A stretch of DNA of 64,000 nucleotides from Nocardioides pini (lineage in GTDB: Bacteria > Actinomycetota > Actinomycetes > Propionibacteriales > Nocardioidaceae), in the NCBI RefSeq assembly GCF_026712185.1, contig NZ_JAPPUX010000001.1, positions 372,001 through 436,000 of the forward strand. The letters run 5' to 3'. Below the pieces are notes generated by a model, which searched no databases, was not told where the DNA came from, and saw only the letters and a list, made by a program, of their open reading frames with translations. Positions 8,566 through 15,348 of the stretch are shown here, piece by piece. How positions within the stretch are numbered: the first letter of the stretch is position 1; every line of letters starts with the position of its first letter. The translations under genes and the position numbers were made by a program.

Positions 8566-8700
8566 CTCATCACGAGGGACTGAGGGAACGGCCCGACGAA
8601 GTCCCGGCAACCACCCGCGAGCCTCCTGTCCGGCGCAGCCGGCAGTCGCGGGAGCAGGTGCCAAATCCGGCCCCGGCGAGAGTCGCGGGGGACAGATGAG
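8566..8700 (+). promoter_or_regulatory. SAM riboswitch (S-box/SAM-I superfamily aptamer)
   Basis: P1 pairs CTCATC (8566-8571) with GATGAG (8695-8700). P2 is built from GGGAC (8576-8580) and GTCCC (8601-8605), with the conserved GAGGGAACGGCCC kink-turn part between them. The core GAAGTCCCGGCAACC and the later AGGTGCCAAATCC are the near-invariant SAM-binding segments. P3 is CCCGCGA (8614-8620) with TCGCGGG (8646-8652). SAM-IV has a related core, so the exact class should be modelled. It ends directly at the AAGGAGG ribosome-binding site (8701-8707) of the PLP-enzyme gene, so control of translation initiation is likely. It implies that the operon serves methionine/SAM supply. Confidence 0.9.
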
Positions 8701-8712
8701 AAGGAGGACTTC

Positions 8713-9996
8713 ATGAGCACCCTGCTGGACGACAGCACCACCACGGCGACCGGCACGGGCCTGCGGGAGGGCGCCTTCGGCAACGCCCGCTCGCTCGCCT
8801 GCCGCGAGTGCGGGCACGAGGTCGCGCTCGGCCCGTCGTACGCCTGTCCGGAGTGCTTCGGGCCGCTCGAGGTGGCCTACGACTTCCCGGCCGTGACCCG
8901 CGAGGAGATCGCGGCCGGCCCCCGCAACATCTGGCGCTACAAGGCGCTGCTCCCGGTGCCCTCGGACATCGAGGAGAGCCCGAACACCGAGCCCGGGTTC
9001 ACCCGCCTCCTCGAGGCGCGGAACCTCGCTCGCGAGCTCGGCCTAGAGAAGCTGTGGGTCAAGGACGACTCGACGAACCCGACCAACTCCTTCAAGGACC
9101 GCGTGGTCGCCTGCGCGCTCAGCGCCGCCCGCGAGCTCGACGCGAAGGTCTTCGCCTGCCCCTCGACGGGCAACCTCGCCAACGCCGTCGCCGCGGCGGG
9201 TGCCCGCGCCGGGATCCCCACGGTGGTGTTCATCCCGAGCAACCTGGAGACGCCGAAGAAGGTGAACTCGGCGGTCTTCACCGAGAAGCTCGTCGCGGTC
9301 GACGGCAACTACGACGACGTCAACAGGCTCGCCTCGGAGATCGCCGGCGAGGAGGAGGGCTGGGCGTTCGTCAACGTCAACGTGCGCCCCTTCTACGCCG
9401 AGGGCTCCAAGACGCTGGGCTACGAGATCGCCGAGCAGCTCGGCTGGCGGCTGCCCGACCAGGTCGTCATCCCCGTGGCCTCCGGCTCGCAGCTCACCAA
9501 GGTCGACAAGGCGTTCCAGGAGCTCATCACGCTCGGCCTCGTCGAGGACAAGCCGTACAAGGTCTTCGGTGCCCAGGCGACCGGCTGCTCGCCGGTGTCC
9601 GTGGCCTACAAGGCCGAGACCGACGCGATCCGACCGGTCAAGCCCGACACCATCGCCAAGAGCCTGGCGATCGGCAACCCGGCCGACGGCGTCTACGTCC
9701 TCGACGTCTGCCGCCGCACCGGGGGCGCGGTCGAGGACGTCTCGGACGACGAGGTGCGCGAGGCGATCGTGCTGCTGGCCCGCACCGAGGGCATCTTCAC
9801 CGAGACCGCGGGGGGCACGACCGTCGGCGTGCTCAAGAAGCTCGTCGAGACGGGCCGGCTCGACACCTCGCTCGAGACCGTCGTCATCAACACCGGCCAC
9901 GGGCTCAAGACCCTCGACGCGGTCGCCGACCGGGTCGGCCCCGCCGCCACCATCGCCCCGTCCTACGACGCCTTCGTGGCGTCGAAGGTCCTCTGA
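8713..9996 (+). CDS. thrC: threonine synthase-family PLP enzyme
   Basis: A 427-residue, fold-type II PLP enzyme. The N-terminal zinc ribbon has Cys 30, 33, 45 and 48 (CREC and CPEC). The PLP lysine is about K128 in NPTNSFKDR. A glycine-rich phosphate-cup region and the EGIFTETAGGTTVGVL motif, typical of threonine synthases, follow. The family converts O-phosphohomoserine to threonine. Two contextual facts make that questionable here: a SAM riboswitch governs the gene, and a CysO-like sulfur-carrier gene follows after 15 bp. A possible alternative reaction is sulfur transfer from a carrier thiocarboxylate to O-phosphohomoserine, giving homocysteine. The sequence alone cannot decide. It starts at ATG 8713, 5 nt after AAGGAGG. 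Confidence 0.85.
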   Translation: MSTLLDDSTTTATGTGLREGAFGNARSLACRECGHEVALGPSYACPECFGPLEVAYDFPAVTREEIAAGPRNIWRYKALLPVPSDIEESPNTEPGFTRLLEARNLARELGLEKLWVKDDSTNPTNSFKDRVVACALSAARELDAKVFACPSTGNLANAVAAAGARAGIPTVVFIPSNLETPKKVNSAVFTEKLVAVDGNYDDVNRLASEIAGEEEGWAFVNVNVRPFYAEGSKTLGYEIAEQLGWRLPDQVVIPVASGSQLTKVDKAFQELITLGLVEDKPYKVFGAQATGCSPVSVAYKAETDAIRPVKPDTIAKSLAIGNPADGVYVLDVCRRTGGAVEDVSDDEVREAIVLLARTEGIFTETAGGTTVGVLKKLVETGRLDTSLETVVINTGHGLKTLDAVADRVGPAATIAPSYDAFVASKVL

Positions 9997-10011
9997 GAGG
10001 AAGAGAGAGAC

Positions 10012-10287
10012 ATGAGCGTCTCGGTCCGGATCCCCACCATCCTCCGCACCTACACCGGCGGCGAGTCGGAGGTGAGCGCCGAGGGCGACACCCTGTCGGC
10101 CGTGCTCGACGACCTCGACGGCAACTACTCCGGCATCAAGGGACGGATCCTCGACGAGGCGGGCCAGCTGCGCCGCTTCGTCAACGTCTACGTCGGCAAC
10201 GACGACGTGCGGTTCCTCGACGAGCTCCAGACCGCCACCCCCGACGGCGTGCAGATCTCGGTGATCCCGGCGGTCGCAGGAGGCTGA
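10012..10287 (+). CDS. cysO: CysO/MoaD-like sulfur carrier protein
   Basis: A 91-residue ubiquitin-fold carrier ending in the Gly-Gly tail (VISVIPAVAGG in sense) that is adenylated and converted to a thiocarboxylate. The sequence is close to mycobacterial CysO in pattern: SVRIPTILRTYTGG at the start, LDGNYSGIKGRILDEAG in the middle, and RRFVNVYVGNDDVRFLD. In M. tuberculosis CysO delivers sulfur to CysM for cysteine, together with the protease Mec; neither neighbour is present here. Its partner is instead a SAM-riboswitch-controlled threonine synthase-like enzyme in the same operon. The ribosome-binding site is GAGAGGAAGAGAGAG before ATG 10012. The end lies 12 bp from a convergent gene. Confidence 0.9.
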   Translation: MSVSVRIPTILRTYTGGESEVSAEGDTLSAVLDDLDGNYSGIKGRILDEAGQLRRFVNVYVGNDDVRFLDELQTATPDGVQISVIPAVAGG

Positions 10288-10299
10288 CCGGCGCGCGCG

Positions 10300-10797
10300 T
10301 CACGGAGCGCGTACGTCGACCACGGCGGCGTGGCCGCGGTCGTCGACCCGCAGCTCGGCCACCGCGCCGTCGCGCAGCAGGTCCTCGGCCCGCTGGGCGT
10401 CCTCCTGCGGGAGGAACCAGCTCTCGATGCCACACCTGACCTGCCACGACCGGTCGTCGCACGCGAGGTAGGGGCCGTCGTCGGGGCGCGTCCGGGACCA
10501 TCCGTCGGCCACCCACACGCCGTCCTCCTCGACCAGGGAGATGTAGACGTCGCCGGACTCCCCGTCGTCCAGCGAGCCGAGGCCGGGCTCGACGAAGGAC
10601 TGCGACGAGTCGTGACGCAGGTCGGGGTAGTCGAGCGCGACGTAGGCGCCACGGAGCGGGTCGACGGGGTCGACGGGCGCCACACGCACCAGGTAGGTGT
10701 CGCCCGTCAGCCGGGCGGAGAGCTGCGGCGCCACGGCCAGGCCGACGAGCGCGAGCTGGCTCACGGCGATCACGGCGGTCGTCAGGGTGCGGTTCAT
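10300..10797 (-). CDS. GDYXXLXY-type membrane-anchored protein
   Basis: A 165-residue protein with an N-terminal hydrophobic helix (residues 5-25, LTTAVIAVSQLALVGLAVAP) and an external domain. The external domain holds RGAYVALDYPDL, a variant of the GDYxxLxY motif that names this family. Two Cys (in YLACDD and VRCGIE) may form a disulfide outside the cell. The function is unknown. Its ATG at 10797 overlaps the stop of the upstream DUF2157 gene (ATGA). The pairing of DUF2157 with GDYXXLXY proteins is recurrent in bacteria, so they probably form one membrane unit. Confidence 0.78.
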   Translation of the reverse strand: MNRTLTTAVIAVSQLALVGLAVAPQLSARLTGDTYLVRVAPVDPVDPLRGAYVALDYPDLRHDSSQSFVEPGLGSLDDGESGDVYISLVEEDGVWVADGWSRTRPDDGPYLACDDRSWQVRCGIESWFLPQEDAQRAEDLLRDGAVAELRVDDRGHAAVVDVRAP

Positions 10798-12017
10798 CGG
10801 TCGGTCCTCCGGGTCGTGGTGGGCGAGTCGCCGTCGAGGGCGTGGGCGAGCTGCCGGCGGGCCCGGTCGAAGAGGAAGCCGGTGCCGAGGAAGACGGTGC
10901 CGAGCACCACGAACAGCCACGCGCCGGTGACGATCGGCGCGAAGACGGCGAAGCTCTGGAAGGTCGTGAAGACGACCAGTCCGACCATCGCCATCCAGAT
11001 CAGTGGCTGGTGGTCGCGGACGGTGCCGAGCGCGACCAGCCCGACGGCCAGGACCACGTAGGCGGTGACCGCGACGGCGGCGTGGGCCCAGTCCGCGGCG
11101 TCCACCGACGTCGTGTCGGTGCCCGTCGTCCAGAGCCCGATGAGGGTGGCCACGAGGAGCACGAGCACCGCGCCGAGGGGCTCCAGGACGCGCAAGCCGG
11201 GGCGCGTGAGCACCGCGGCCAGCGCGGCGACCCCGGCGACGACCAGCGCGACCACCAGCCAGGTGGTCCACTCGATCCCGTCCGAGCCGATGTCGGGGAT
11301 GGCGGCGGCGAAGAGCGCGAGCAGTGCCATCGCGCCACCGACGGTGCGCCACGCCCAGGCGTAGGAGTCGATCCAGCCGTCGTGCAGGACGGCCAGGCTG
11401 GTCGCGAGGACGGCGCCGGCCCCGAAGAGGAGCACGATCGTGAGGCCGTCGGGCGCGTCCCACAGCGGCTGCCAGAACCACCAGGTGACGCCGGTGACGA
11501 GTCCGACGAAGAACGGCACGTGGGACCGGGTCAGGTAGCCGTGGAGCAGGGTCCCGGCCGCCCAGAGCCCGACCAGGCGCGGCTCGTAGGCGGGGACCTG
11601 GAGCGACTGCGCCGCCTGGAAGATCATGGCGCCGGCCCCCAGGGCGGCGAGGAGCCGCGCGGCGCCGACGAGCGGGGGTGAGGCGTGGCGGGCGGCGAGC
11701 CACTCGCCTCCGACGAGGAAGGCCAGCCACAGGGCCGCGACGGCGCAGAAGCGCGCGAGCGGCGAGAGCTCGTCGAGGTTGGCCGCGACCAGCCAGATGA
11801 GACCCACGCCGACGAAGCCGCCGCCGAGGTAGAGGAGCACCCGGCCGACACTGATGCGGGCGTGGTGCTCGGAGCGGTAGCGCGCGGCGATGCGCGCGGC
11901 CTGCTGGTCACTGATGAGGCCCTCGGCGGTCCAGTCGGTGAGCTCGCGGCGGAGCCAGGCGAGCTGGTGCGGTGCGACCGGTCGGGTGGGGAGGGCTCGT
12001 GGCGAGGTGTCGGTCAT
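10794..12017 (-). CDS. DUF2157 multi-pass membrane protein
   Basis: A 407-residue polytopic membrane protein. The cytoplasmic N-terminal region (about residues 15-60) contains LRRELTDWTAEGLISDQQAARIAARY, the DUF2157 signature. About 11-12 hydrophobic helices follow from LLYLGGGFVGVGLIWLVAA onward. A short charged tail ends in DSPTTTRRTDR. No catalytic motif is visible and the function is unknown. ATG 12017 is preceded by GGTGGAGG as ribosome-binding site; upstream in-frame codons have no such site. It is translationally coupled to the GDYXXLXY gene. Confidence 0.8.
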   Translation of the reverse strand: MTDTSPRALPTRPVAPHQLAWLRRELTDWTAEGLISDQQAARIAARYRSEHHARISVGRVLLYLGGGFVGVGLIWLVAANLDELSPLARFCAVAALWLAFLVGGEWLAARHASPPLVGAARLLAALGAGAMIFQAAQSLQVPAYEPRLVGLWAAGTLLHGYLTRSHVPFFVGLVTGVTWWFWQPLWDAPDGLTIVLLFGAGAVLATSLAVLHDGWIDSYAWAWRTVGGAMALLALFAAAIPDIGSDGIEWTTWLVVALVVAGVAALAAVLTRPGLRVLEPLGAVLVLLVATLIGLWTTGTDTTSVDAADWAHAAVAVTAYVVLAVGLVALGTVRDHQPLIWMAMVGLVVFTTFQSFAVFAPIVTGAWLFVVLGTVFLGTGFLFDRARRQLAHALDGDSPTTTRRTDR

Positions 12018-12141
12018 GCCTCCACCGTGGCGCGTCGGCGCCGGGTTGTCCTGAGTACATCGCCCCATCTGTGGGGTGCTGTTGGGCCATGGGTCGACCG
12101 CGGTTGTGTGCCCGTTCAGGACCGTCTGGTTCACAGGGGGC

Positions 12142-12981
12142 GTGGGAAGCAGACACCTGACCCGGGCCGGCGTCGCGCTGGCCGTGCTCGGCGGCCTCGC
12201 GGGAGGGACGGCGTACGGCGCCCGCGAGCTGCTGCAGCGCCAGGCTGCCCAGGCCCGCCGCGCGATCGGCAAGCCGCTGGGGGAGCAGGCGCCGGACGCC
12301 GACCGGCACTACAAGAAGAAGCACGGCGAGCCCGTGGACCTGCTGGTGCTCGGCGACTCGATCGCCGCGGGACTCGGAGCGGATCGGGCCAAGGACACCC
12401 TCGGCGGCCGGCTGGCCCGCGGCATCGCCTCCCACGCCGGCCGGTCGGTGCGGCTCCGGACGGCGGCCGTGGTCGGCGCGGAGAGCAGCATGCTCGCCGG
12501 ACAGCTCGCCTCCCTGCCGCCCGGGTACCGCCCGCACGTGGCCGTCATCGTGGTCGGCGGCAACGACGTCACCCACCGCGTGCCGGTCGCGGAGTCCGTA
12601 CGCCACCTGGCCGAGGCCGTCGACGACCTGCGCGGTCGCGGCACGGAGGTCGTCGTCGGCACCTGCCCGGACCTCGGTGCGCTCCGGCCGGTGCCGCAGC
12701 CGCTGCGGGCGCTCGGCTCGCTGGCCTCGCGACAGCTCGCGGAGGCCCAGCGGACGGCGGCCCTCGCCCGCGGGGCACGGGTCGTCTCGCTGGCGCACGT
12801 GGTGGGTCCGTTCTTTGCCACCCTCCCCGAGGAGATGTTCAGCCTCGACCGCTTCCACCCGAGCGCGCGCGGCTACAAGCGCACGGCGAAGGCGATGCTC
12901 CCGTCCGTCCTCGCGGCCCTCGGCGTGGTGGCCGACGTGCCATCCGGGCACCACGCACCCGAGGTGGGCGGGTCAGGCTAG
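12142..12981 (+). CDS. SGNH/GDSL-family hydrolase with N-terminal membrane anchor
   Basis: About 279 residues. A hydrophobic stretch near the N-terminus (AGVALAVLGGLAGGTAYGA) is a signal anchor. The SGNH blocks are clear: LVLGDSIAAGLG holds the Ser nucleophile, VGGNDVTH is the block III Asn, and SLDRFHPSARGY is the block V Asp-x-x-His. These enzymes are esterases or lipases; the substrate is not evident. GTG 12142 is chosen because the hydrophobic anchor then sits at the N-terminus; an in-frame ATG at 12076 would add 22 residues. It is divergent from the DUF2157 gene. Confidence 0.78.
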   Translation: MGSRHLTRAGVALAVLGGLAGGTAYGARELLQRQAAQARRAIGKPLGEQAPDADRHYKKKHGEPVDLLVLGDSIAAGLGADRAKDTLGGRLARGIASHAGRSVRLRTAAVVGAESSMLAGQLASLPPGYRPHVAVIVVGGNDVTHRVPVAESVRHLAEAVDDLRGRGTEVVVGTCPDLGALRPVPQPLRALGSLASRQLAEAQRTAALARGARVVSLAHVVGPFFATLPEEMFSLDRFHPSARGYKRTAKAMLPSVLAALGVVADVPSGHHAPEVGGSG

Positions 12982-12984
12982 GGT
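12979..12984 (+). promoter_or_regulatory. -10 element TAGGGT of the methyltransferase gene
   Basis: TAGGGT ends 6 nt before the GTG at 12991 and overlaps the stop codon of the SGNH gene. It suggests the methyltransferase/ATP-grasp pair has its own leaderless transcript. Confidence 0.45.
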
Positions 12985-12990
12985 TCCCGG

Positions 12991-13863
12991 GTGCGCACCA
13001 CTGCTCGACGAGCCGGCCAGGCCGTCAAGAAGGCCGCCAAGAAGGCCGGCAGGATGCAGGCATCGCCCGTGCCGGTCGAGCCCCCGCCGCTCGACCCGAA
13101 GGCGGAGCGCCGTCGCCGGCTGCTGGCCAGCAACCTGACCGAGCTCGCCATCGAGTTCCGCACCGACAAGTGGGGCGTGCACAAGTACACCCCCCACTAC
13201 GAGCGCCACCTGCAGCACCTGCGCGGCGAGTCCTTCACCCTCCTCGAGCTGGGGATCGGCGGCTACAAGAAGCGCCGCAAGAGCGGCGCCTCGATGAAGA
13301 TGTGGCGCTGGTTCTTCCCGAAGGCGCGCATCGTGGGTCTCGACATCGAGGACAAGTCGTGGCTCACGCGGGGCCACATCCACACCTACCTCGGCGACCA
13401 GACGGACCCCGAGGTGCTGCACCGGATCATCGAGGAGCAGGGTGCGCCCCTCGTCGTGATCGACGACGGCAGCCACATCCCGGCCCACGTGCGCGAGTCG
13501 TTCCGGATCCTGTTCCCGCTGCTCCCCGACGGCGCCATCTACTGCATCGAGGACACCCAGACCTCCTACTGGCCGGCGTGGGGCGGTCAGCTCGACCCGC
13601 GCGCGCCGGGCACCTCGATGGACCTGGTCAAGGACCTCGTCGACGGCCTCAACCACGAGGAGTTCCTCGTCGAGGGCTACGAGCCCACCTACACCGACCA
13701 GTGGGTGCGGGCCGTGCACTGCTACCACAACCTCGTGATCATCGAGAAGGGCGACAACCGGGAGGGCACCAACCGCGACCGCGTCGCGCACGAGCTCTAC
13801 GGCGCCTCCGAGCTGCCCGGCGACTCCGGCGACTCCGACGACTCCGACGACTCCGACGACTGA
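12991..13863 (+). CDS. class I SAM-dependent methyltransferase (sugar O-methyltransferase-like)
   Basis: A 290-residue protein. A Lys/Arg-rich N-terminus (about 25 residues) precedes a Rossmann methyltransferase core. The SAM-binding motif is FTLLELGIGGYK. Then come IVGLDIEDKS, LVVIDDGSHIPAHV and IYCIEDTQTSYWP. The DDGSH and EDTQTSYW pattern resembles macrolide/tetracenomycin sugar O-methyltransferases such as MycE and ElmMIII. The C-terminus is an unusual acidic tail of Gly/Asp-Asp-Ser units made by a 9-bp DNA repeat. The stop TGA shares one base with the ATG of the ATP-grasp gene. The substrate is unknown; no glycosyltransferase or polyketide gene is nearby. Confidence 0.75.
   Translation: MRTTARRAGQAVKKAAKKAGRMQASPVPVEPPPLDPKAERRRRLLASNLTELAIEFRTDKWGVHKYTPHYERHLQHLRGESFTLLELGIGGYKKRRKSGASMKMWRWFFPKARIVGLDIEDKSWLTRGHIHTYLGDQTDPEVLHRIIEEQGAPLVVIDDGSHIPAHVRESFRILFPLLPDGAIYCIEDTQTSYWPAWGGQLDPRAPGTSMDLVKDLVDGLNHEEFLVEGYEPTYTDQWVRAVHCYHNLVIIEKGDNREGTNRDRVAHELYGASELPGDSGDSDDSDDSDD
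13819..13860 (+). repeat. 9-bp coding repeat giving an Asp/Ser tail
   Basis: Four full copies and one partial copy of a 9-bp unit (GGC/GAC-GAC-TCC) encode GDSGDSDDSDDSDD at the end of the methyltransferase. Such a perfect short repeat can change length by slippage without shifting frame. Confidence 0.8.
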
Positions 13864-14726
13864 TGAACGTCCTGCTCGCGACCAGCGGCGACCTGCCGCA
13901 GGGGGAGCCCGGCGCGCCCGCCCTCGACGCCGCGCTCCGCGCCCGGGGCACCGACTTCGCCTGGGTCCGCTGGGACGACCCATCCGTGGACTGGGACGCC
14001 GGCGACCTGGTCGCGGTGCGTTCGACCTGGGACTACGTCACGCGCCACGCCGAGTTCCTCGCATGGGCGGCCTCGCTCGACCAGGCCCGCCTGCTCAACG
14101 GCGCCGACGTCTTCAGCTGGAACCACGACAAGCGCTACCTCACCGAGCTCGGCGACCTGCCCGCGGTGCCCACGCTGCTCGCCGACGACCGCGCCGGGCT
14201 GGCCGACGCCGTTCGCCACTTCGGCACCGCGGTCGTCAAGCCCCGCGTCGGTGCCGGCGGAGCCGGGCTGCTCGTGGTCACCGACCCCGACGACCCGCGC
14301 CTGGGACGCCCGGTCCGCAGCCACGCCGACTACCCCGAGGTGGACGGACCGTGGGTGGTCCAGCCGCTCGTGGAGTCGATCCACACGCACGGCGAGGCAT
14401 CCGTCTACGTCCTCGACGGGCGACTGGGCCAGCGCTTCGACAAGCTGCCCGGCGAGGGCGACGTCCGCGTCAACGAGGAGTTCGGCGGCCGGGTGCGCGC
14501 CGTCGAGACCGGTGACGTCGGCGACCTGGTGATGGGCGCGTACGACGCGATGGCCGAGCGCTTCGGCCGGCCGATGGACTACCTGCGCGTCGACCTGCTG
14601 CGCTGGGGCGGCGGGTGGGTCGTCAGCGAGCTCGAGCTCATCGAGCCGGGTCTCTACCTCGACGTGTCACCGGCCAACGCCGAGCCGTTCGCCGACCTCC
14701 TCGACGCGCGGTCCGGCAGCCGCTGA
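13863..14726 (+). CDS. ATP-grasp domain ligase (RimK/glutathione synthetase-like)
   Basis: A 287-residue ATP-grasp protein. Recognisable parts are the early WVRWDDPSVDW and VAVRSTWDYV, the ATP-lysine strand TAVVKPRVGAGGAG, the PWVVQPLVESIHTHGEASVYVL adenine-proximal strands, and the metal-binding end DYLRVDLLRW with SELELIEPGLYLD. This family couples ATP to carboxylate-amine ligation. The acceptor is unknown. It is translationally coupled to the methyltransferase (TGATG), so both may act on the same small molecule or peptide. The ATG at 13863 is fixed by that overlap. Confidence 0.78.
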   Translation: MNVLLATSGDLPQGEPGAPALDAALRARGTDFAWVRWDDPSVDWDAGDLVAVRSTWDYVTRHAEFLAWAASLDQARLLNGADVFSWNHDKRYLTELGDLPAVPTLLADDRAGLADAVRHFGTAVVKPRVGAGGAGLLVVTDPDDPRLGRPVRSHADYPEVDGPWVVQPLVESIHTHGEASVYVLDGRLGQRFDKLPGEGDVRVNEEFGGRVRAVETGDVGDLVMGAYDAMAERFGRPMDYLRVDLLRWGGGWVVSELELIEPGLYLDVSPANAEPFADLLDARSGSR

Positions 14727-14792
14727 CCGACGGGTCTAGACAGGTCGGCAAACAAATCCCCGTCCGGGGGGTGGGGCATGCACCCCTCGCGC

Positions 14793-14798
14793 TAGGTT
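14793..14798 (+). promoter_or_regulatory. -10 element TAGGTT upstream of tadE
   Basis: TAGGTT would start transcription near 14805, giving a leader of about 124 nt before the TadE-like ATG at 14929. No good -35 is visible. A GGGGTG/CACCCC inverted repeat lies just upstream. Confidence 0.35.
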
Positions 14799-14837
14799 GC
14801 CCTCGTCTTGCCTGCGCTGGGGGGTGCGGGCAGGGCC

Positions 14838-14865
14838 GGTGATCCGTCATCCGTGCCGGATCACC
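14838..14865 (+). promoter_or_regulatory. hairpin in the tadE leader
   Basis: A perfect 8-bp stem GGTGATCC (14838-14845) and GGATCACC (14858-14865) with a 12-nt loop lies in the leader of the TadE/TadG operon, 63 nt before the start codon. It could be an RNA structure or a protein operator. It matches no riboswitch that I recognise. Confidence 0.4.
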
Positions 14866-14928
14866 GCACAACCTTCGCGACGTCCGGGAGCGTTCTCTCG
14901 CGCGTCGCACCTGCGGGAGGAAATAGTC

Positions 14929-15348
14929 ATGCCCTTTTCACGCCCACGCGGGGATCGCGGGGCGTCAGCAGTGGAGTTCGCACTCGTCGTGCCCGTCCTG
15001 CTGGCGGTCCTGTTCTCGATCATCGACCTCGGGTTCGCGATCAACCGCTACACGATGCTCAACAACGCCACCCGCGAGGGGGTGCGGGCCGCCAGCCTCA
15101 GCGCCAGCAAGAGCGAGGTCGACAAGGCGGTCAACGACTCGCTGTCCGACCTGAAGGGGAAGGTCACCGTCACCGTCTCGTGCACGACGCCCCTCGGGGG
15201 GACCTGTGGGTCGTGGGACGCCAACCACGCCTCGGGTGGCGTCGCCGTGGTGACGGCGACCTACCAGCACGCGTGGCTGACCCCGATGGGCAAGGCGGTG
15301 TCGTCGAGCCTGACGCTGTCCAAGACCAGCCAGATGAGGATCGAGTGA
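14929..15348 (+). CDS. TadE-like pilus/secretion protein
   Basis: A 139-residue protein with the classic TadE N-terminus: a short basic leader ending in DRGASAVEFALVVPVLLAVLFSIIDLGFA. This is a prepilin-like signal with the conserved Glu after the processing site, followed by one membrane helix. The external part has two Cys (VSCTTPLGGTCGS). TadE pseudopilins belong to Flp/Tad secretion systems, but the Tad ATPase and prepilin peptidase are not in this window. GGGAGGA provides the ribosome-binding site for ATG 14929. Its stop overlaps the start of the TadG-like gene (GTGA). Confidence 0.85.
   Translation: MPFSRPRGDRGASAVEFALVVPVLLAVLFSIIDLGFAINRYTMLNNATREGVRAASLSASKSEVDKAVNDSLSDLKGKVTVTVSCTTPLGGTCGSWDANHASGGVAVVTATYQHAWLTPMGKAVSSSLTLSKTSQMRIE

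Noticed and set aside
8500..8712. T-box or ordinary attenuator before thrC
   Set aside because: No T-box sequence and no leader peptide are present. The GGCAACC and GGTGCCAAATCC core and the P1 closure fit a SAM aptamer instead.
11685..14726. A 1013-codon open frame on the plus strand
   Set aside because: It first runs antisense to the DUF2157 gene, then out of frame through the SGNH and methyltransferase genes; only the last 287 codons are the ATP-grasp gene starting at 13863. Long open shadow frames are expected at this G+C.
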